A stretch of DNA of 64,000 nucleotides from Pelagibacteraceae bacterium AG-325-J17 (GCA_003282825.1 QBYM01000002.1:52851-116850); one strand, 5' to 3'; counted from the stretch's first letter, positions 51,319 through 64,000 are shown. A program made the numbers and translations. The notes: generated by a model from the letters alone, not told the origin.

Positions 51319-52683
51319 ATGAAAATTAAATTAAACTATATTTACATAATTATAATCACTTTTTTAATTTCTTTATTAATTTTTGGTTATATTCTTAACA
51401 AAAAAAGTTCAGCATCAAAAAAAAATGAAATTTCAAATATAGTTCAGCAATTAAAAACTAGAAATACTCAAATTGCTGAAATACAAAAAAATTTATTTAA
51501 AAATGATAAAAATATTAATGATTTAATAAATCAAAAAGAAATTAACTTCAAAAAAGTTGTTAATGGTATACAGCTTGCTGATTTTGATAATTATTCTTTT
51601 TCCAAATATACAACTAATGATATATTGTTTAATGGAAACCGTGGAGCTGTAGGAACTGGTTATATTGATTTTTATAATGAAGATAAAAAATTGTTATTGG
51701 CAACTTATGATGGGATTTTTGCATATTCCAAAATAGATGACTTAAAAAATTTTCAAAAAATTAGCTCTAATATTAATTCATTGATTAAATATGAGAAATT
51801 TTATTTACATGAACAATATGGTATTAAAGATATTTTCATAGATAAAGATACGCTTTATGTTGCTTATACAGGAAATAAAAAAGATGACTGTTATGATTTA
51901 AAAATTATTTCTTCTAAATTAAGTGAGAAATATTTAGATTTTGAACTGTTTTACCAGACATCTAATTGTGTTAACAAAAATAATAGTCATGGGTTTTGGG
52001 CTCATCAAGGTGCAGGAGGCAGGATTGACAAAATAGATAATTTTAACCTTTTATTTACCACAGGAGATTTTAGAAATAGACCTCTAGCACAAAATAAGGA
52101 AAGTAATTTTGGTAAGATTTTAAAAATAAACCTCCAAAATAAAAAAGCTGAGGTTATCTCCATGGGTCATAGGAATCCCCAAGGACTATATTATAGTAAA
52201 AATTTTGATTTTATATTATCAACTGAACATGGGCCTAAAGGAGGAGATGAGATTAATATCAATCACAAGCCATTTTTAAATATAAAAAACTTTGGTTGGC
52301 CAATATCCTCTTACGGCAAACATTATTATAAAAATTATTCGAAAGAAATATTAGCAGAAGCACCATTAAACAATTCCCATAAAAAATACGGTTTTGAAGA
52401 ACCTATTAAATATTTTGATCCCTCTATAGGTATAAGTGAAGTGATTCCATTTAACAAAGATGATAGTGAGTTTTTAATTGGTGCAATGGGTAATGAAATT
52501 AAAGATCAGGATTTAGGTATTCATTACGTTCAACTTGATAAAAAACGAATTAAGATAATTAATCATAAGTTTATTCCTCTTAACGAAAGAGTGAGAGATA
52601 TGATAATTTCTAAAGATAAAAAAACAATAATTATGTTTTTAGAAACTACAAGCTCATTGGCGATTCTTAGAAAAAATAGTTAA
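51319..52683 (+). CDS. Membrane-anchored PQQ-dependent sugar dehydrogenase family (GSDH beta-propeller) protein
   Basis: N-terminal TM; SMGHRNPQGLYYSKNFDFILSTEHGPKGGDEINI, FGWPISSYGKHY typical of the glucose/sorbosone dehydrogenase family. Confidence 0.8.
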   Translation: MKIKLNYIYIIIITFLISLLIFGYILNKKSSASKKNEISNIVQQLKTRNTQIAEIQKNLFKNDKNINDLINQKEINFKKVVNGIQLADFDNYSFSKYTTNDILFNGNRGAVGTGYIDFYNEDKKLLLATYDGIFAYSKIDDLKNFQKISSNINSLIKYEKFYLHEQYGIKDIFIDKDTLYVAYTGNKKDDCYDLKIISSKLSEKYLDFELFYQTSNCVNKNNSHGFWAHQGAGGRIDKIDNFNLLFTTGDFRNRPLAQNKESNFGKILKINLQNKKAEVISMGHRNPQGLYYSKNFDFILSTEHGPKGGDEININHKPFLNIKNFGWPISSYGKHYYKNYSKEILAEAPLNNSHKKYGFEEPIKYFDPSIGISEVIPFNKDDSEFLIGAMGNEIKDQDLGIHYVQLDKKRIKIINHKFIPLNERVRDMIISKDKKTIIMFLETTSSLAILRKNS

Positions 52684-52707
52684 TACAACAAAAGGCTCTA
52701 TTAAAAT

Positions 52708-55365
52708 TTATCTTTTTATTTCAGCCTGGGCGGCCGCAAGTCTTGCAATAGGGACTCTATAAGGAGAACATGAAACATAATTTAATCCCACTTTTGAACA
52801 AAAAAATATACTCTCTGGATCACCACCGTGTTCACCACATATACCTAATTTAATTTTTTTATTTTGTTTTTTACCTTTAGCTACTGCTATTTCTACTAAA
52901 TCTTTTACACCTTCATCAATAGAGACAAATGGGTCTATTGAGAATATTTTATTCTCAATATAGTCATTTAAAAACTTACCACTATCATCTCTGCTAATCC
53001 CAAAAGTAGTTTGAGTTAAATCATTAGTACCAAAGCTAAAAAATTCAGCATGTTTAGCAATGTCTTTTGCTTTGATGGCAGCTCTAGGTAATTCAATCAT
53101 TGTACCAACTAAAAATTCAATTTTAGTTTTATTTTCTTTTTGTACTTGTTTTGCTGTCTTAATTACAAGATCCTTCATTATTTTTATTTCTGCTTCTGTT
53201 GACACAAGTGGGATCATTATTTCTGGAAATGCAGAGCTTTTTTTATTTTTTTTTAAATCTGATAATGCTTCAAAAATCGCCCTACACTGCATCTCGTAAA
53301 TTTCTGGGAAAGATATCCCTAATCTACAACCTCTATGACCAAGCATTGGATTTTGTTCGTGTAATTCCTCGATTCTTGACTCAACTTCTTTCACATTGGT
53401 CCCAACAACATTCGCTACTTCTGAAATTTCTCTATTAGATTTTGGTAAAAATTCGTGCAAAGGAGGATCAAGTAAACGAACTGTTACTGGAAGTCCATGC
53501 ATGATTTTAAATATTTCAATAAAATCTTTTTTTTGATGCGGTAAAAGTTTTTTAAGAGCTCTAGCTCTATCTTCTTGGGTTTTAGATAAAATCATTTCTC
53601 TCACAGACAAAATTCTCTCTTCATCAAAAAACATGTGCTCAGTCCTACAAAGCCCAATTCCCTCTGCTCCAAAATCTCTAGCTGTTTTGGTGTCTAAGGG
53701 TGTTTCAGAGTTTGTTCTTACTTTTAATTTTCTGACATTGTCAGCCCACCCCATTAATTTTGAAAAATCCCCCGAAATTTCAGGTTTTACAGTAGGAACA
53801 TCTCCTAGGATAATTCTTCCTGTAGAACCATCTATGGTAATTACATCCCCTTCTTTAACTTCAACAGATGAAGTTTTAAAAAATTTTTGTTCATAATTGA
53901 TATCAATTTCACTAGAGCCAGAAACACAAGGCCTGCCCATTCCTCTTGCAACTACTGCTGCATGACTAGTCATTCCACCTCTAGCTGTTAAAATTCCTTT
54001 AGCTGCATGCATTCCTTGAATATCTTCTGGAGATGTTTCTACTCTTACTAAAATAGTATCTTGCATCATGTCATTAAGTCTTTGAGCCTCTTCTGAAGAG
54101 AAGACTACTTTACCACTTGCAGCACCAGGTGATGCAGGTAAACCATTTGCAATTACTTGAATTGAACTTTTTTCATCTAAAGTTGGATGAAGCAATGTAT
54201 CCAAAGAGTTTGGATCAATTCTTAATATGGCTTGATTTTTTGAAATTAATTTTTCTTTAACCATATCTACTGCTATCTTCACAGCTGATTTTGATGTTCT
54301 TTTCCCTGAACGAGTTTGTAAAATCCACAGTTTATTATTTTCAACCGTAAATTCTACATCTTGCATATCCTTATAGTGTTTTTCTAATTTTTTTAAGATC
54401 TTAAATAATTCCGAATAAACTTTAGGCATCGACTCTTCCATGGATGCTTCCTTAACTTTAGCTTCTTTTTTTGCTTTTTTTGTTATGTACTGTGGTGTTC
54501 TTGTCCCAGCAACAACATCTTCACCTTGAGCATTAATCAAATATTCTCCATAAATATCGTTTGAACCATCAGAAGGATTTCTTGTAAAAACTACACCAGT
54601 AGCACAATCATTTCCCATATTTCCAAATACCATTGACTGTACGTTCACTGCAGTTCCCCATTCAGATGGTATCTGATTTAATTTTCTATAAACTTTTGCT
54701 CTTTTACTCTCCCAAGAAAGAAATACTGCACTTATCGCACCTAGTAATTGTTGATTAACATCTTGCGGAAATTCTTTATTTGTTTTTTCTTTAACAACAT
54801 TTTTAAAATCTTTTATTAGTCCATCCCAATCATCTTCATCTAAATCAGTATCTAGTAACACTCCTTTAGTAAGCTTATAATTTTCTATTAATTCCTCAAA
54901 ATGGTAACCTTCAACACCCATTACTACGTTACCATACATTTGTATAAATCTTCTGTAGCTATCTTTAGCAAATCTACCATTTGAAGTTTTATTCGCTAAA
55001 GCAATTACAGTTTTATCATTTAAACCAAGATTGAGAATTGTATCCATCATGCCAGGCATTGAAACTCTAGCCCCAGATCTTACAGATAATAAAAGTGGAT
55101 TTTTTAGGTCTCCAAATTTTTTTGATACATCCTTTTCAATTACTTTTAACTCTTTTTTTATTTGGTTAATTAACTTAGAATTTAACTTCTTTTTATCTCT
55201 ATAAAAAACTTCACAAACCTTGGTAGAAATCGTAAATCCTGGTGGTACTGGAAGTCCCATTCTTCCCATTTCTGAAAGGTTAGTACCTTTTCCACCCAAA
55301 AAATTTTTAGGATTTTTAATTTTTTGTGTATCTTTTGACTTAAAATTTAAAATTAGTTTATTCAT
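52708..55365 (-). CDS. ppdK: Pyruvate, phosphate dikinase
   Basis: GGKGTNLSEMGRMGLPVPPGFTIST, GGMTSHAAVVARGMGRPCVSG catalytic His, C-terminal GICGEHGGDPESI. Confidence 0.97.
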   Translation of the reverse strand: MNKLILNFKSKDTQKIKNPKNFLGGKGTNLSEMGRMGLPVPPGFTISTKVCEVFYRDKKKLNSKLINQIKKELKVIEKDVSKKFGDLKNPLLLSVRSGARVSMPGMMDTILNLGLNDKTVIALANKTSNGRFAKDSYRRFIQMYGNVVMGVEGYHFEELIENYKLTKGVLLDTDLDEDDWDGLIKDFKNVVKEKTNKEFPQDVNQQLLGAISAVFLSWESKRAKVYRKLNQIPSEWGTAVNVQSMVFGNMGNDCATGVVFTRNPSDGSNDIYGEYLINAQGEDVVAGTRTPQYITKKAKKEAKVKEASMEESMPKVYSELFKILKKLEKHYKDMQDVEFTVENNKLWILQTRSGKRTSKSAVKIAVDMVKEKLISKNQAILRIDPNSLDTLLHPTLDEKSSIQVIANGLPASPGAASGKVVFSSEEAQRLNDMMQDTILVRVETSPEDIQGMHAAKGILTARGGMTSHAAVVARGMGRPCVSGSSEIDINYEQKFFKTSSVEVKEGDVITIDGSTGRIILGDVPTVKPEISGDFSKLMGWADNVRKLKVRTNSETPLDTKTARDFGAEGIGLCRTEHMFFDEERILSVREMILSKTQEDRARALKKLLPHQKKDFIEIFKIMHGLPVTVRLLDPPLHEFLPKSNREISEVANVVGTNVKEVESRIEELHEQNPMLGHRGCRLGISFPEIYEMQCRAIFEALSDLKKNKKSSAFPEIMIPLVSTEAEIKIMKDLVIKTAKQVQKENKTKIEFLVGTMIELPRAAIKAKDIAKHAEFFSFGTNDLTQTTFGISRDDSGKFLNDYIENKIFSIDPFVSIDEGVKDLVEIAVAKGKKQNKKIKLGICGEHGGDPESIFFCSKVGLNYVSCSPYRVPIARLAAAQAEIKR

Positions 55366-57448
55366 TATTTATTTTCAATAATTGAAAGTTTATAAAATTT
55401 TGAAATGTTTTACATAACATATTAATAAGTTCCAATCTGTTTTTTCGTAAAGTTTCATTTTCTTCATTAACTTTGACATTGTCAAAAAATTCGAAAATAT
55501 CTTTCTTTGCACCTGCCAAAATCGTTAATGATTGTTCATAGTTTTCATCGTTATTAATATTTGAATAGTATTTTTTAATCTCATTAATCTTTTTATATAA
55601 ATTTTTCTCAATATCTGTTTTAAAAATACCAGGATCAGTTGTATTGGTCATTTCTATTTCACTATTTTTCAATTCATTGTCTAATATATTTGATGCTCTT
55701 TTATAACTTAAGATAATATCTATTCCTTGTTGATTATTAATAATGTTATTTAGTCGGTTCGCTTTTTCATAAGATGAGAATAAATTATTTAGCGAAAAAG
55801 AGGAGATAGTAGCTTCAATTATGTCAATACGGATTTTTTTTTCTTTCATGTAATATCTGAATCTATCTTTTAAAAAATTATTTAATTCTTTTTGTAAATT
55901 TTGATTATTTAAATTATACCCTTGATCTTGATATAAGCTTGAAGAATAACTCAATAGATCATTTACTTTAAAATTTTTTTTATTTTCAATTATTGTTCTA
56001 ATAACACCAAGTGCAGTTCGTCTTAATGCAAAAGGATCTTTTGAACTTGTGGGTTTTTCATTAATCCCAAAAAAACCGACTAAAGTGTCTATTTTATCTG
56101 AAACAGATAAAGCAACACTAAAAGGTTTTTTGGGAGTATGAGTATCCAAACCAATTGGTAAATATTGTTCGGTTATTGCTAATGAAACATCTCTATCAAA
56201 ACCTTGATGTAATGCAAAATATCCACCCATAATTCCTTGGAGCTCAGGAAATTCTCCGACTAAATTGGAGGTCAAATCTGTTTTACAAATTGAAGCTGAC
56301 AACTCTACTTTTTCTTTACTAATCAACAACTCATCAGAAATAATTCCACCCAATTTTCTCAATCGTTGAACTTTGTCGAAATATGTTCCTAATCCTTTAA
56401 AAAAATTCATTAATTTTAATTCGGATATTTTTTTTACTAAATTTTGTGTTTTATCTTTATTCCAAAAAAATTCTGCATCACTGAGCCTCGCCTCAATAAC
56501 TCTTTCATTTCCAATCTTTATCAGTCCTTTTTGATCTTTTTTGTTTGAGACAATTAAAAATTCATTTGTAATCACGCCATTATTATCAAAGGTTGGAAAG
56601 TATTTTTGATGAGATTGCATAGTTAAAGTTAAAATCTCTTTTGGAATAGATAAAAATCTTTTATTAAAGCTACACAATAAAACATTAGGATTATCTATAA
56701 TATTTATTACTTCATCAAATAATCTTGGGTTATCTTTAATGGTTAGTTTTCTTTTATTAAGTATTTTTGAAAATTCTCTTTTTATGAACTCTTTCCTTTT
56801 ATCTTGATCTACAAGTGATCCTTGTTTTTTGAAATATTTTTCATAAGATCTAAAATCTGCAAAAGTCTTTTTTTTTTCCTCAAAATCTTTATCTATATAA
56901 GTTGAATTTGAAGATGATAAATGATGGAATTCAAAATTAAGTGTTTTTCTATCAAATACAGCCAATATTGATTTTAAAGGTCTTCCCCAATTGAGATCAA
57001 ATTCTCCCCAATTCATTGATTTTTTCCATTGGTAATTTTCAAGTAATTTAGGAATAAACTCAATCAATAAATCACTTGTTTTCAATGATTTCGATTTTGT
57101 TTTATAAAAATAAAACTCACCTTTTTCAGTTTCATTTTTAAATAGATCTTTTTTTTCTATATTGTTTGATCTTATAAAACCTTCTAATGCTTCTTCAGGA
57201 GCACTGGTCTTTGGACCTCTTATTTTTTCAGAAGCTATTTTGATTTGTTTATCTAAATTTTCAAAAACTATTATTAATCTATTAGGTGTAGATAATGAAA
57301 AACACTTTTTTGATTTAATTGACTTTTCTAAAAAAAAATTTTGAAATTCCTCTAAAAGTTTATTTCGCAAGTCTTTTTGAAGTCCTGCTGGAATTTCCTC
57401 ACTAAATAACTCTAAAAAAAATTCTGCCATCTCAAACTTGAGTATCAA
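55358..57448 (-). CDS. glyS: Glycine-tRNA ligase beta subunit
   Basis: [49 protein letters not shown]. Confidence 0.95.
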   Translation of the reverse strand: MILKFEMAEFFLELFSEEIPAGLQKDLRNKLLEEFQNFFLEKSIKSKKCFSLSTPNRLIIVFENLDKQIKIASEKIRGPKTSAPEEALEGFIRSNNIEKKDLFKNETEKGEFYFYKTKSKSLKTSDLLIEFIPKLLENYQWKKSMNWGEFDLNWGRPLKSILAVFDRKTLNFEFHHLSSSNSTYIDKDFEEKKKTFADFRSYEKYFKKQGSLVDQDKRKEFIKREFSKILNKRKLTIKDNPRLFDEVINIIDNPNVLLCSFNKRFLSIPKEILTLTMQSHQKYFPTFDNNGVITNEFLIVSNKKDQKGLIKIGNERVIEARLSDAEFFWNKDKTQNLVKKISELKLMNFFKGLGTYFDKVQRLRKLGGIISDELLISKEKVELSASICKTDLTSNLVGEFPELQGIMGGYFALHQGFDRDVSLAITEQYLPIGLDTHTPKKPFSVALSVSDKIDTLVGFFGINEKPTSSKDPFALRRTALGVIRTIIENKKNFKVNDLLSYSSSLYQDQGYNLNNQNLQKELNNFLKDRFRYYMKEKKIRIDIIEATISSFSLNNLFSSYEKANRLNNIINNQQGIDIILSYKRASNILDNELKNSEIEMTNTTDPGIFKTDIEKNLYKKINEIKKYYSNINNDENYEQSLTILAGAKKDIFEFFDNVKVNEENETLRKNRLELINMLCKTFQNFINFQLLKINNE

Positions 57449-58337
57449 TCCATATTGCAGCAGCAGACTTTGTAATTTCTCTTATCCTTCCAATATATTC
57501 TGCTCTTTGAGCAACGCTAATTGCTTTTCTGGAATCTAATATATTAAATATATGACTTGCTTTTAAACATTGATCATAAGCTGGTAAAGAAATTTTTTTT
57601 TCTACTAATGATTTAGCCTCACCCTCAAACATATCAAACATTTTAAAAAGATTTTCTGTGTTCGCATAGTCAAAATTATAAGCAGAAAATTCTTTTTCTG
57701 ATTGATGAAAAACTTCCCGATATTCAACATTCTCATTGTTCCAAATTAAATCATATACATTCTTTTTTTCTTGAGTGAACATACAAATTCTTTCTAAGCC
57801 ATATGTTATTTCAACTGAAACTGGTTTACATTCAAAACCAGCCATTTGTTGGAAATATGTAAATTGGGTTATTTCCATACCATCACACCATACCTCCCAA
57901 CCCAGACCAGCAGCCCCTAATGTTGGACTCTCCCAATCATCTTCAACGAATCTGATATCATGATTTTTATGATCAATACCAATTAATGATAAACTATTTA
58001 AGTATAGTTTTTTTATATTGGACGGAGATGGTTTTATAATTACTTGAAATTGATAATAATGTTGAAGTCTATTTGGATTATCTCCATATCTTCCATCTGT
58101 CGGTCTTCTTGAAGGCTGAACATAAGCAGCTTTCCATGGTTTAGGTCCAAGAGATCTTAGGGTGGTTGCAGGATGAAATGTTCCAGCTCCAACCTCCATA
58201 TCATAAGGCTGTAAAATTATACAACCTTGTTTACTCCAAAACTTTTGTAAATTTAAAATTGTATCCTGAAAAGTTTGAAACTTTACTTTTTTTTTGCTAT
58301 TTTTAGAGACCATATCTTTGCCATACAGATTTTTCAT
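57432..58337 (-). CDS. glyQ: Glycine-tRNA ligase alpha subunit
   Basis: [66 protein letters not shown]. Confidence 0.97.
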   Translation of the reverse strand: MKNLYGKDMVSKNSKKKVKFQTFQDTILNLQKFWSKQGCIILQPYDMEVGAGTFHPATTLRSLGPKPWKAAYVQPSRRPTDGRYGDNPNRLQHYYQFQVIIKPSPSNIKKLYLNSLSLIGIDHKNHDIRFVEDDWESPTLGAAGLGWEVWCDGMEITQFTYFQQMAGFECKPVSVEITYGLERICMFTQEKKNVYDLIWNNENVEYREVFHQSEKEFSAYNFDYANTENLFKMFDMFEGEAKSLVEKKISLPAYDQCLKASHIFNILDSRKAISVAQRAEYIGRIREITKSAAAIWIDTQV

Positions 58338-59109
58338 CTAATATATTTGCGAGTTGATCTACCTGATCATTCGATGATGATAATTTTTTACTTAACCAGC
58401 CTTTAGATTTTTCAAATTTTTTAATTACTACATCTTCTCCGAATTTTTCTCTTAATACTTGATGGGCATCTCCAATTTCATCTATTAAACCAAGAGACTT
58501 GGCTTTACGTCCTGACCAAAATTCTCCTGAAAATAACTCTACCTCTGATTTTTTTAATTTTGGGCCTCTACTTTTTTCAACAACGTCAATAAAATCTTTG
58601 TGTAAATCTAACTGAATATTTTTAAGTCTCTCTATATCTTCTTTTTTTTCAACAAGGAAAGGATCTAGTGTACTTTTGTTTTTACCTGCAGTATGAACTC
58701 TTCTTTCAACTCCAATTTTCTTTATAAGTTCTGTAAAACCAAAAGAAGAATAAATCACTCCTATAGAACCAATAATAGAACTTGAGTTTGCATATATCTC
58801 ATCTCCAGCACATGCAATTAAGTACCCTCCTGAAGCAGCAACATCTTCAGCAAAAACAATAACCTTTTTTTTATTTTTTTTAGCCTTTTGTCTTATAAAG
58901 TTATAAATCAAATGAGATTGTACAGGAGAACCTCCTGGTGAATTGATAGTAATTGCAACACATGGTGCTTTTTTTAAGGAAAAAGCTTTTGAAATAATCT
59001 CCTGTTGACCTGAAAAATCGATACCTTGTTTAAACTTTCCAACATTTCCTATTACTCCACTTAATTTTATATGTGGGATGATTTTTTTCTTTTTTAAAAA
59101 AGAGAACAT
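58303..59109 (-). CDS. S49 family serine peptidase (SppA/SohB-like)
   Basis: [67 protein letters not shown]. Confidence 0.92.
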   Translation of the reverse strand: MFSFLKKKKIIPHIKLSGVIGNVGKFKQGIDFSGQQEIISKAFSLKKAPCVAITINSPGGSPVQSHLIYNFIRQKAKKNKKKVIVFAEDVAASGGYLIACAGDEIYANSSSIIGSIGVIYSSFGFTELIKKIGVERRVHTAGKNKSTLDPFLVEKKEDIERLKNIQLDLHKDFIDVVEKSRGPKLKKSEVELFSGEFWSGRKAKSLGLIDEIGDAHQVLREKFGEDVVIKKFEKSKGWLSKKLSSSNDQVDQLANILDEKSVWQRYGL

Positions 59110-59224
59110 TTTTAACCTTTATAGAATTTTTAATTGAATATAAAGACACCTTATAATTGAAGATTCAGGTGCGTCAATTGATAAGTAATAAATACAAACT
59201 TATTATACTAGTTTGTTAACATAA

Positions 59225-60238
59225 ATGGGAACTGTAATTCAGCTCAAAAACCAAATTAATAATTCTTATTTTCAACTTAAAGAATCGGTTGAAGATAAAT
59301 TGCTGCTCGTAGACGATAAGATAAAGTCAAAACTTGTAAGTAAAGTTGATTTGGTACAAAAAATGACTGACTACCATCTAGATACTGGTGGCAAAAAATT
59401 ACGAGCTTTATTAACTTTAGGTTCGGCTAAAATGTGTGGTTACTCAAAAGGTACAAGAGACATAAATCTTGCTGCCTGTGTTGAGCTAATTCATGCTGCA
59501 ACTTTGATGCATGATGACGTGATAGATAATGGTACCTTAAGAAGAGGTAAGAAAACTTTGAATAAAGTTTGGGATAATCACTCCTCTGTATTGGTTGGGG
59601 ATTATCTTCTTAGTAGATGTTTTGAAATGATGGTAGAAGATGGAAATATAGAAGTTTTAAAATTACTATCTTCAACCTCCTCAAAAATTGCTCAAGGAGA
59701 AATATTACAACTTCAACATCAGGGAGAAGTTGATATGTTAGAGGAAACATATTTAAAAATTATATCAGCAAAAACTGCAGAGTTATTTGCTGCAGCTACT
59801 AAGGTTGGAGCGATATTATCTGATATGCAAACTAAAGAAAAGGAAGCTTTAGAATTTTATGGAAGAAATCTGGGCTTAACATTTCAAATAGCTGACGACA
59901 CTTTGGATTATAATTCAGAAATTAAATTGTTTGGAAAAAAAAATGGACAAGATTTTTACGAAGGTAAAATAACCCTTCCTATAATTTTATTATTTCAAAA
60001 AGCTGACAATCAAGAGAGAGAAAAACTGAAAGATATTTTTTCTAAAAGTTTGAGAAATGAGAATGATTTAGATTACACTTTATCCTTAATAAAAAAATAT
60101 GATATAATTAAAGCATGCTATCAAAAAGCCCAGCACTATATTAACTTAGCCTCAAATTCTTTATCAGTATTTAAAGACTCTATCGAAAAAAATATTCTTG
60201 AAAATCTAACGTCTTTTAGTTTATCAAGAAATTTTTAA
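59225..60238 (+). CDS. ispB: Polyprenyl (octaprenyl) diphosphate synthase
   Basis: GGKKLRALLTLGSAKM, first Asp-rich LMHDDVIDNGTLRRGKKT, second GLTFQIADDTLDY. Confidence 0.92.
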   Translation: MGTVIQLKNQINNSYFQLKESVEDKLLLVDDKIKSKLVSKVDLVQKMTDYHLDTGGKKLRALLTLGSAKMCGYSKGTRDINLAACVELIHAATLMHDDVIDNGTLRRGKKTLNKVWDNHSSVLVGDYLLSRCFEMMVEDGNIEVLKLLSSTSSKIAQGEILQLQHQGEVDMLEETYLKIISAKTAELFAAATKVGAILSDMQTKEKEALEFYGRNLGLTFQIADDTLDYNSEIKLFGKKNGQDFYEGKITLPIILLFQKADNQEREKLKDIFSKSLRNENDLDYTLSLIKKYDIIKACYQKAQHYINLASNSLSVFKDSIEKNILENLTSFSLSRNF

Positions 60239-60861
60239 GGACTTAAAAGGCTTTTTTCCCAATTATTATTATTATCTAAAGTATACTTCAGCCTTTCATG
60301 TATTCTATTATCTCCATCTAACCAAAATTCGATACTTGATGGTTTTAAATTCCAGCCAGACCAATGATCTGGTCTTGGTACATTATCTTTATCACTATAT
60401 TTTTTTTTGAAATTTTCTAAATTATTCAAAAGTTCATCCCTACTTTTTAAAATACTGCTTTGTTTAGAGGCCCATGCTCCTATTCTGCTTTCATAAGCCC
60501 TAGTGCTATAATAATCATCTGCTGTTTTATCATCTACTTGATTTAGTTTTCCAACAATCCTAATTTGTCTTAATAAGCTTTTCCAATGAAAGCACATTGT
60601 AGCATTTGGGTTTTCTTTTAATTCTTTACTTTTTTGGCTTTTTAAATTTGTATAGAAAATGAACCCATCTTTATCAAAACCTTTAAGCAAAACCATTCTA
60701 ACTGATGGAACTCCATCTTTGCTCGCAGTCCCTAAAGCCAAAGCATTTGGATCATTTATTTCTCTCTTTTTTGCCACTTCAAACCATTCCTTAAATAGTT
60801 CAAATGGATCATCAAGATCAAGAAAGCATTTATTTAGGCCTAATGAGTTTTTTTGATTCAT
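60235..60861 (-). CDS. pdxH: Pyridoxamine 5'-phosphate oxidase
   Basis: DPNALALGTASKDGVPSVRMVLLKGFDKDGFIFYTNLKSQKSKEL, C-terminal IHERLKYT. Confidence 0.93.
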   Translation of the reverse strand: MNQKNSLGLNKCFLDLDDPFELFKEWFEVAKKREINDPNALALGTASKDGVPSVRMVLLKGFDKDGFIFYTNLKSQKSKELKENPNATMCFHWKSLLRQIRIVGKLNQVDDKTADDYYSTRAYESRIGAWASKQSSILKSRDELLNNLENFKKKYSDKDNVPRPDHWSGWNLKPSSIEFWLDGDNRIHERLKYTLDNNNNWEKSLLSP

Positions 60862-60894
60862 AATTTTAACAAAATAATCTATATAATATAAATA

Positions 60895-61977
60895 ATGTCA
60901 TTTAATACATTTGGAAAGTTTTTTCGTTTCACTACCTGGGGAGAGTCCCATGGTCCAGCTATTGGCTGTATTATTGACGGTTGTCCTCCTTTAATTCAAC
61001 TAAAAGAACAAGATATTCAAAAAGAATTAGATAAAAGGAAACCAGGGCAGTCTAAATTTACCACCCAAAGAAAAGAGGGAGATAAAGTTCAAATTCTTTC
61101 TGGGGTCTTTGAAGGCAAAACGACTGGAACTCCTATATCACTGATAATTTATAACGAAGATATGCGTTCAAAAGATTATAAGGATATCAAAGATAAGTTT
61201 AGACCTGGGCATGCAGATTTTACATATTTTAAAAAATATGGAATTAGAGATTACAGAGGAGGAGGAAGATCATCCGCCAGAGAAACAGCAACAAGGGTTG
61301 CTGCAGGTGCTATTGCCAAAAAAGTTTTAGAAAATAAATTAGGTAGAAAATTTAAGGTTTCTGCTGCGGTAACACAACTTGGAATTCTTGGCTGTGATAC
61401 AACAAAATGGGATAATAAAATAATCTATAAAAATCCATTTTTTTGTCCCGATAAGACAATGTTAAAAATATGGGAGAAATATCTTTTAAGTGTTAGGAAA
61501 GCAGGGTCTTCATGTGGAGCAATAATCGAAGTAAGAGCTAATGGAGTTCCAGCTGGTTTAGGTGCACCAATTTACTCGAAATTAGATTCTGATATTGCTT
61601 CTGCTATGATGAGTATTAATGCTGTTAAAGGAGTAAATATTGGTTCAGGAATGAACTCTGCTCAATTATCTGGGGAAGAAAATTCTGATGAAATTTCACA
61701 AACCAAAAAGAAGTTAAAATTTAATTCCAATAATGCAGGGGGAATACTTGGAGGTATATCTTCTGGACAAGAAATAATTGTTTCATTTGCGGTGAAACCT
61801 ACTTCTTCAATTTTAAAGAGTAGGAAAACAGTTAATAAACTTGGAAAAAATACTACCATATCTGTAAAAGGAAGGCATGACCCATGTGTGGGCATAAGAG
61901 CTGTCCCAGTAGGTGAAGCTATGCTTTCATGTGTTTTATTAGATCATTACCTAATGCATAAAGCTCAGTGCAGTTAA
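60895..61977 (+). CDS. aroC: Chorismate synthase
   Basis: [65 protein letters not shown]. Confidence 0.97.
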   Translation: MSFNTFGKFFRFTTWGESHGPAIGCIIDGCPPLIQLKEQDIQKELDKRKPGQSKFTTQRKEGDKVQILSGVFEGKTTGTPISLIIYNEDMRSKDYKDIKDKFRPGHADFTYFKKYGIRDYRGGGRSSARETATRVAAGAIAKKVLENKLGRKFKVSAAVTQLGILGCDTTKWDNKIIYKNPFFCPDKTMLKIWEKYLLSVRKAGSSCGAIIEVRANGVPAGLGAPIYSKLDSDIASAMMSINAVKGVNIGSGMNSAQLSGEENSDEISQTKKKLKFNSNNAGGILGGISSGQEIIVSFAVKPTSSILKSRKTVNKLGKNTTISVKGRHDPCVGIRAVPVGEAMLSCVLLDHYLMHKAQCS

Positions 61978-61983
61978 TGTAAA

Positions 61984-63897
61984 TTATTTTTGTTTTTGTA
62001 ATACAATATTAGAATTCAATAAATCGAGAACTTTTTCTTCAATTGAATTAGAGTCTAGATTAGCTTTTTTATACATATTTTCAGGTGTATCTTGATCAAT
62101 AAAAATATCTGGTAAATTCATTGATCTAAATTTTAGATTATTATCCATTAAACCTTTTTTAGTTAAAAAATTAACAACATGAGAACCAAATCCACCTATA
62201 GAACCTTCCTCAATAGTCATAATAGCTTCATGTGTGGTTGCAAGTTGCCAAATTAAATTTTCATCTAAAGGTTTTGCAAATCTTGCGTCAACAATTGTTA
62301 TGTCTATTCCCTTTTTTTTTAAATTTTCAGCTGCTTTTAAAGTTTCATTTAATCTTGCTCCAAAATTTAAGATAGCTAATTTTTTTCCTTCTTTAATAAC
62401 TTTTGATTTGCCTATCTCTATCTTCTCGTTAATTGGGGGTAAAACTGAACCTAGTCCTATACCTCTTGGATATCTAAATGCACAGGGTCTATCATTTATT
62501 TCTGTTGAGGTATTTATCATTCTTACTAATTCAGCCTCATCACTAGCTGCCATAACTACAAAATTGGGCAATGTCGATAAGTAAGTTGTATCAAAACTTC
62601 CTGCATGGGTTGGTCCATCTGCACCTACTAAACCTGCTCTATCTATTGCAAATCGTACTGGTAAACTTTGAATGGCTACATCGTGAACAACTTGATCATA
62701 AGCCCTTTGAAGAAACGTTGAATATATTGCTGCGTAAGGTTTAAAATTTTCAGTGGCTAAACCAGCAGCGAACGTAACTGCATGTTGTTCTGCAATTCCT
62801 ACATCAAAAGTTCTTTCTGGAAATTCTTTACGGAAACTATTTAAACCAGTCCCATCAGGCATTGCAGCAGTAATAGCAACTATTTTACTATCTTTTTTTG
62901 CATGCTGAATCAAAGTATCTGCAAATACTTTAGTATATGATGGTGTTTTGTTAATACTTTTAATTTGCTCTCCAGTTTTTACGTTAAACTTCGAAACTCC
63001 ATGATAATTATCTTTTGCTTGCTCAGCGAATGAATATCCTTTTCCTTTTTTTGTTTTGATATGAATTAAAATGGGTCCCTCATGCTTTGAATCCTTAGCA
63101 TTTCTTAAGATTGGAACTAAAGAGCTTAAATCATGCCCATCAATTGGGCCAATGTAATAAAATCCTAGTGAACTAAATAACGTACCACCTGTTACAGCTG
63201 ATCTAAGCAAGTCTTCAGCTTTGCCTGCTTTTGCAGTAAATCGTTTTGAAAAAGCAGATGTAATTAATTTTATAGTCTCTCTCAGACTAAAATAAATTTT
63301 ACCTGAAAAAATTTTAGCTAAATAAGTGCCCATTGCTCCAACAGGTCTAGCTATAGACATGTCATTATCATTTAATATGACAATCATTTTAGTTTTAGAC
63401 GCACCAGCGTTGTTCATGGCTTCATAAGCCATACCTGCACTGATGGCCCCATCACCAATAACTGCAATAACATTATCAGACTTATTTGAAAGCCTATTAG
63501 CTTCAGCTATACCTAAGGCTGAGGAGATTGAAGTTGAACTATGAGCTGCACCAAAAGGATCATATTCACTTTCTAATCTTTTTGTAAAGCCCGACAAGCC
63601 ACCTCCTTGCCTCAATGTTCTTATTTTATCTTTTCTTCCAGTCAAAATTTTATGTGGGTAACACTGATGTCCTACATCCCAAATTAATTTGTCATTAGGG
63701 GTATTAAAAATAAAATGAAGTGCAACACTTAGTTCAACAACTCCAAGGCTTGCCCCTAAATGGCCTCCAGTAACTGATACTGCATCGATCATTTCCTCTC
63801 TTAATTCATCAGCTACTTTTTGTAACTTCGACTCAGGTATCTTCTTTAAATCTGAAGGAAAATTTATTTGATTTAAAAATTCGTATTCTTTTGTCAT
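61984..63897 (-). CDS. dxs: 1-deoxy-D-xylulose-5-phosphate synthase
   Basis: [55 protein letters not shown]. Confidence 0.97.
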   Translation of the reverse strand: MTKEYEFLNQINFPSDLKKIPESKLQKVADELREEMIDAVSVTGGHLGASLGVVELSVALHFIFNTPNDKLIWDVGHQCYPHKILTGRKDKIRTLRQGGGLSGFTKRLESEYDPFGAAHSSTSISSALGIAEANRLSNKSDNVIAVIGDGAISAGMAYEAMNNAGASKTKMIVILNDNDMSIARPVGAMGTYLAKIFSGKIYFSLRETIKLITSAFSKRFTAKAGKAEDLLRSAVTGGTLFSSLGFYYIGPIDGHDLSSLVPILRNAKDSKHEGPILIHIKTKKGKGYSFAEQAKDNYHGVSKFNVKTGEQIKSINKTPSYTKVFADTLIQHAKKDSKIVAITAAMPDGTGLNSFRKEFPERTFDVGIAEQHAVTFAAGLATENFKPYAAIYSTFLQRAYDQVVHDVAIQSLPVRFAIDRAGLVGADGPTHAGSFDTTYLSTLPNFVVMAASDEAELVRMINTSTEINDRPCAFRYPRGIGLGSVLPPINEKIEIGKSKVIKEGKKLAILNFGARLNETLKAAENLKKKGIDITIVDARFAKPLDENLIWQLATTHEAIMTIEEGSIGGFGSHVVNFLTKKGLMDNNLKFRSMNLPDIFIDQDTPENMYKKANLDSNSIEEKVLDLLNSNIVLQKQK

Positions 63898-64000
63898 TTA
63901 TTCCTATTCAAAATATAATTTAAGGTCGCTGATAAATCTTTTGATTTAGAACCATATTTTTTCAATTTATTATTAATTTTAAAGATTAATTTATTTGCAT
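63894..64000 (-). CDS. ispA: Probable farnesyl/polyprenyl diphosphate synthase C-terminus (partial, runs off window end)
   Basis: Open minus frame ...[34 protein letters not shown] with TGA overlapping the dxs ATG (ATGA). C-terminus resembles IspA, and ispA-dxs is a common gene pair. Confidence 0.55.
   Translation of the reverse strand, partial: ANKLIFKINNKLKKYGSKSKDLSATLNYILNRNK

Noticed and set aside
62234-62584. Plus-strand ORF of 116 aa
   Set aside because: Antisense shadow of dxs.

Overview
This 64 kb window is AT-rich, densely packed alphaproteobacterial DNA. Protein content and gene order look like the SAR11/Pelagibacterales lineage (inferred from recall, not searched). I saw no rRNA, tRNA, CRISPR array, prophage or IS element. 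Core blocks: mreBCD-mrdA-rodA; leuA/ilvC/ilvH/ilvB-miaA-degP-hflC-hflK; mrp, thyX and a circularly permuted two-piece tmRNA; ppdK-glyS-glyQ-sppA; ispB, pdxH, aroC, dxs and a partial ispA. The accessory and metabolic part is the first ~33 kb. It holds agmatinase with an aldehyde dehydrogenase, a Pot-type ABC importer fused into an operon with a DoeA-like M24 hydrolase and an Asp/Glu-racemase-like gene, and a divergent operon of luciferase-like monooxygenase, DUF1185, alpha/beta hydrolase, aldehyde dehydrogenase and EamA exporter. It also holds a Liv importer operon continuing into AzlCD, a CsiD/GlaH glutarate hydroxylase and a P5CR-like gene, and a passenger-less inverse-autotransporter barrel gene next to a small exported protein. 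The best candidate for an undescribed system is the divergent catabolic locus at ~3.3-17 kb. Secondary candidates are the split inverse autotransporter pair, two cis-RNA-like leaders (LysE-family gene and ilvB) and an unannotated 22-aa hydrophobic microprotein. All homology calls come from motif and family recall; no search was run.
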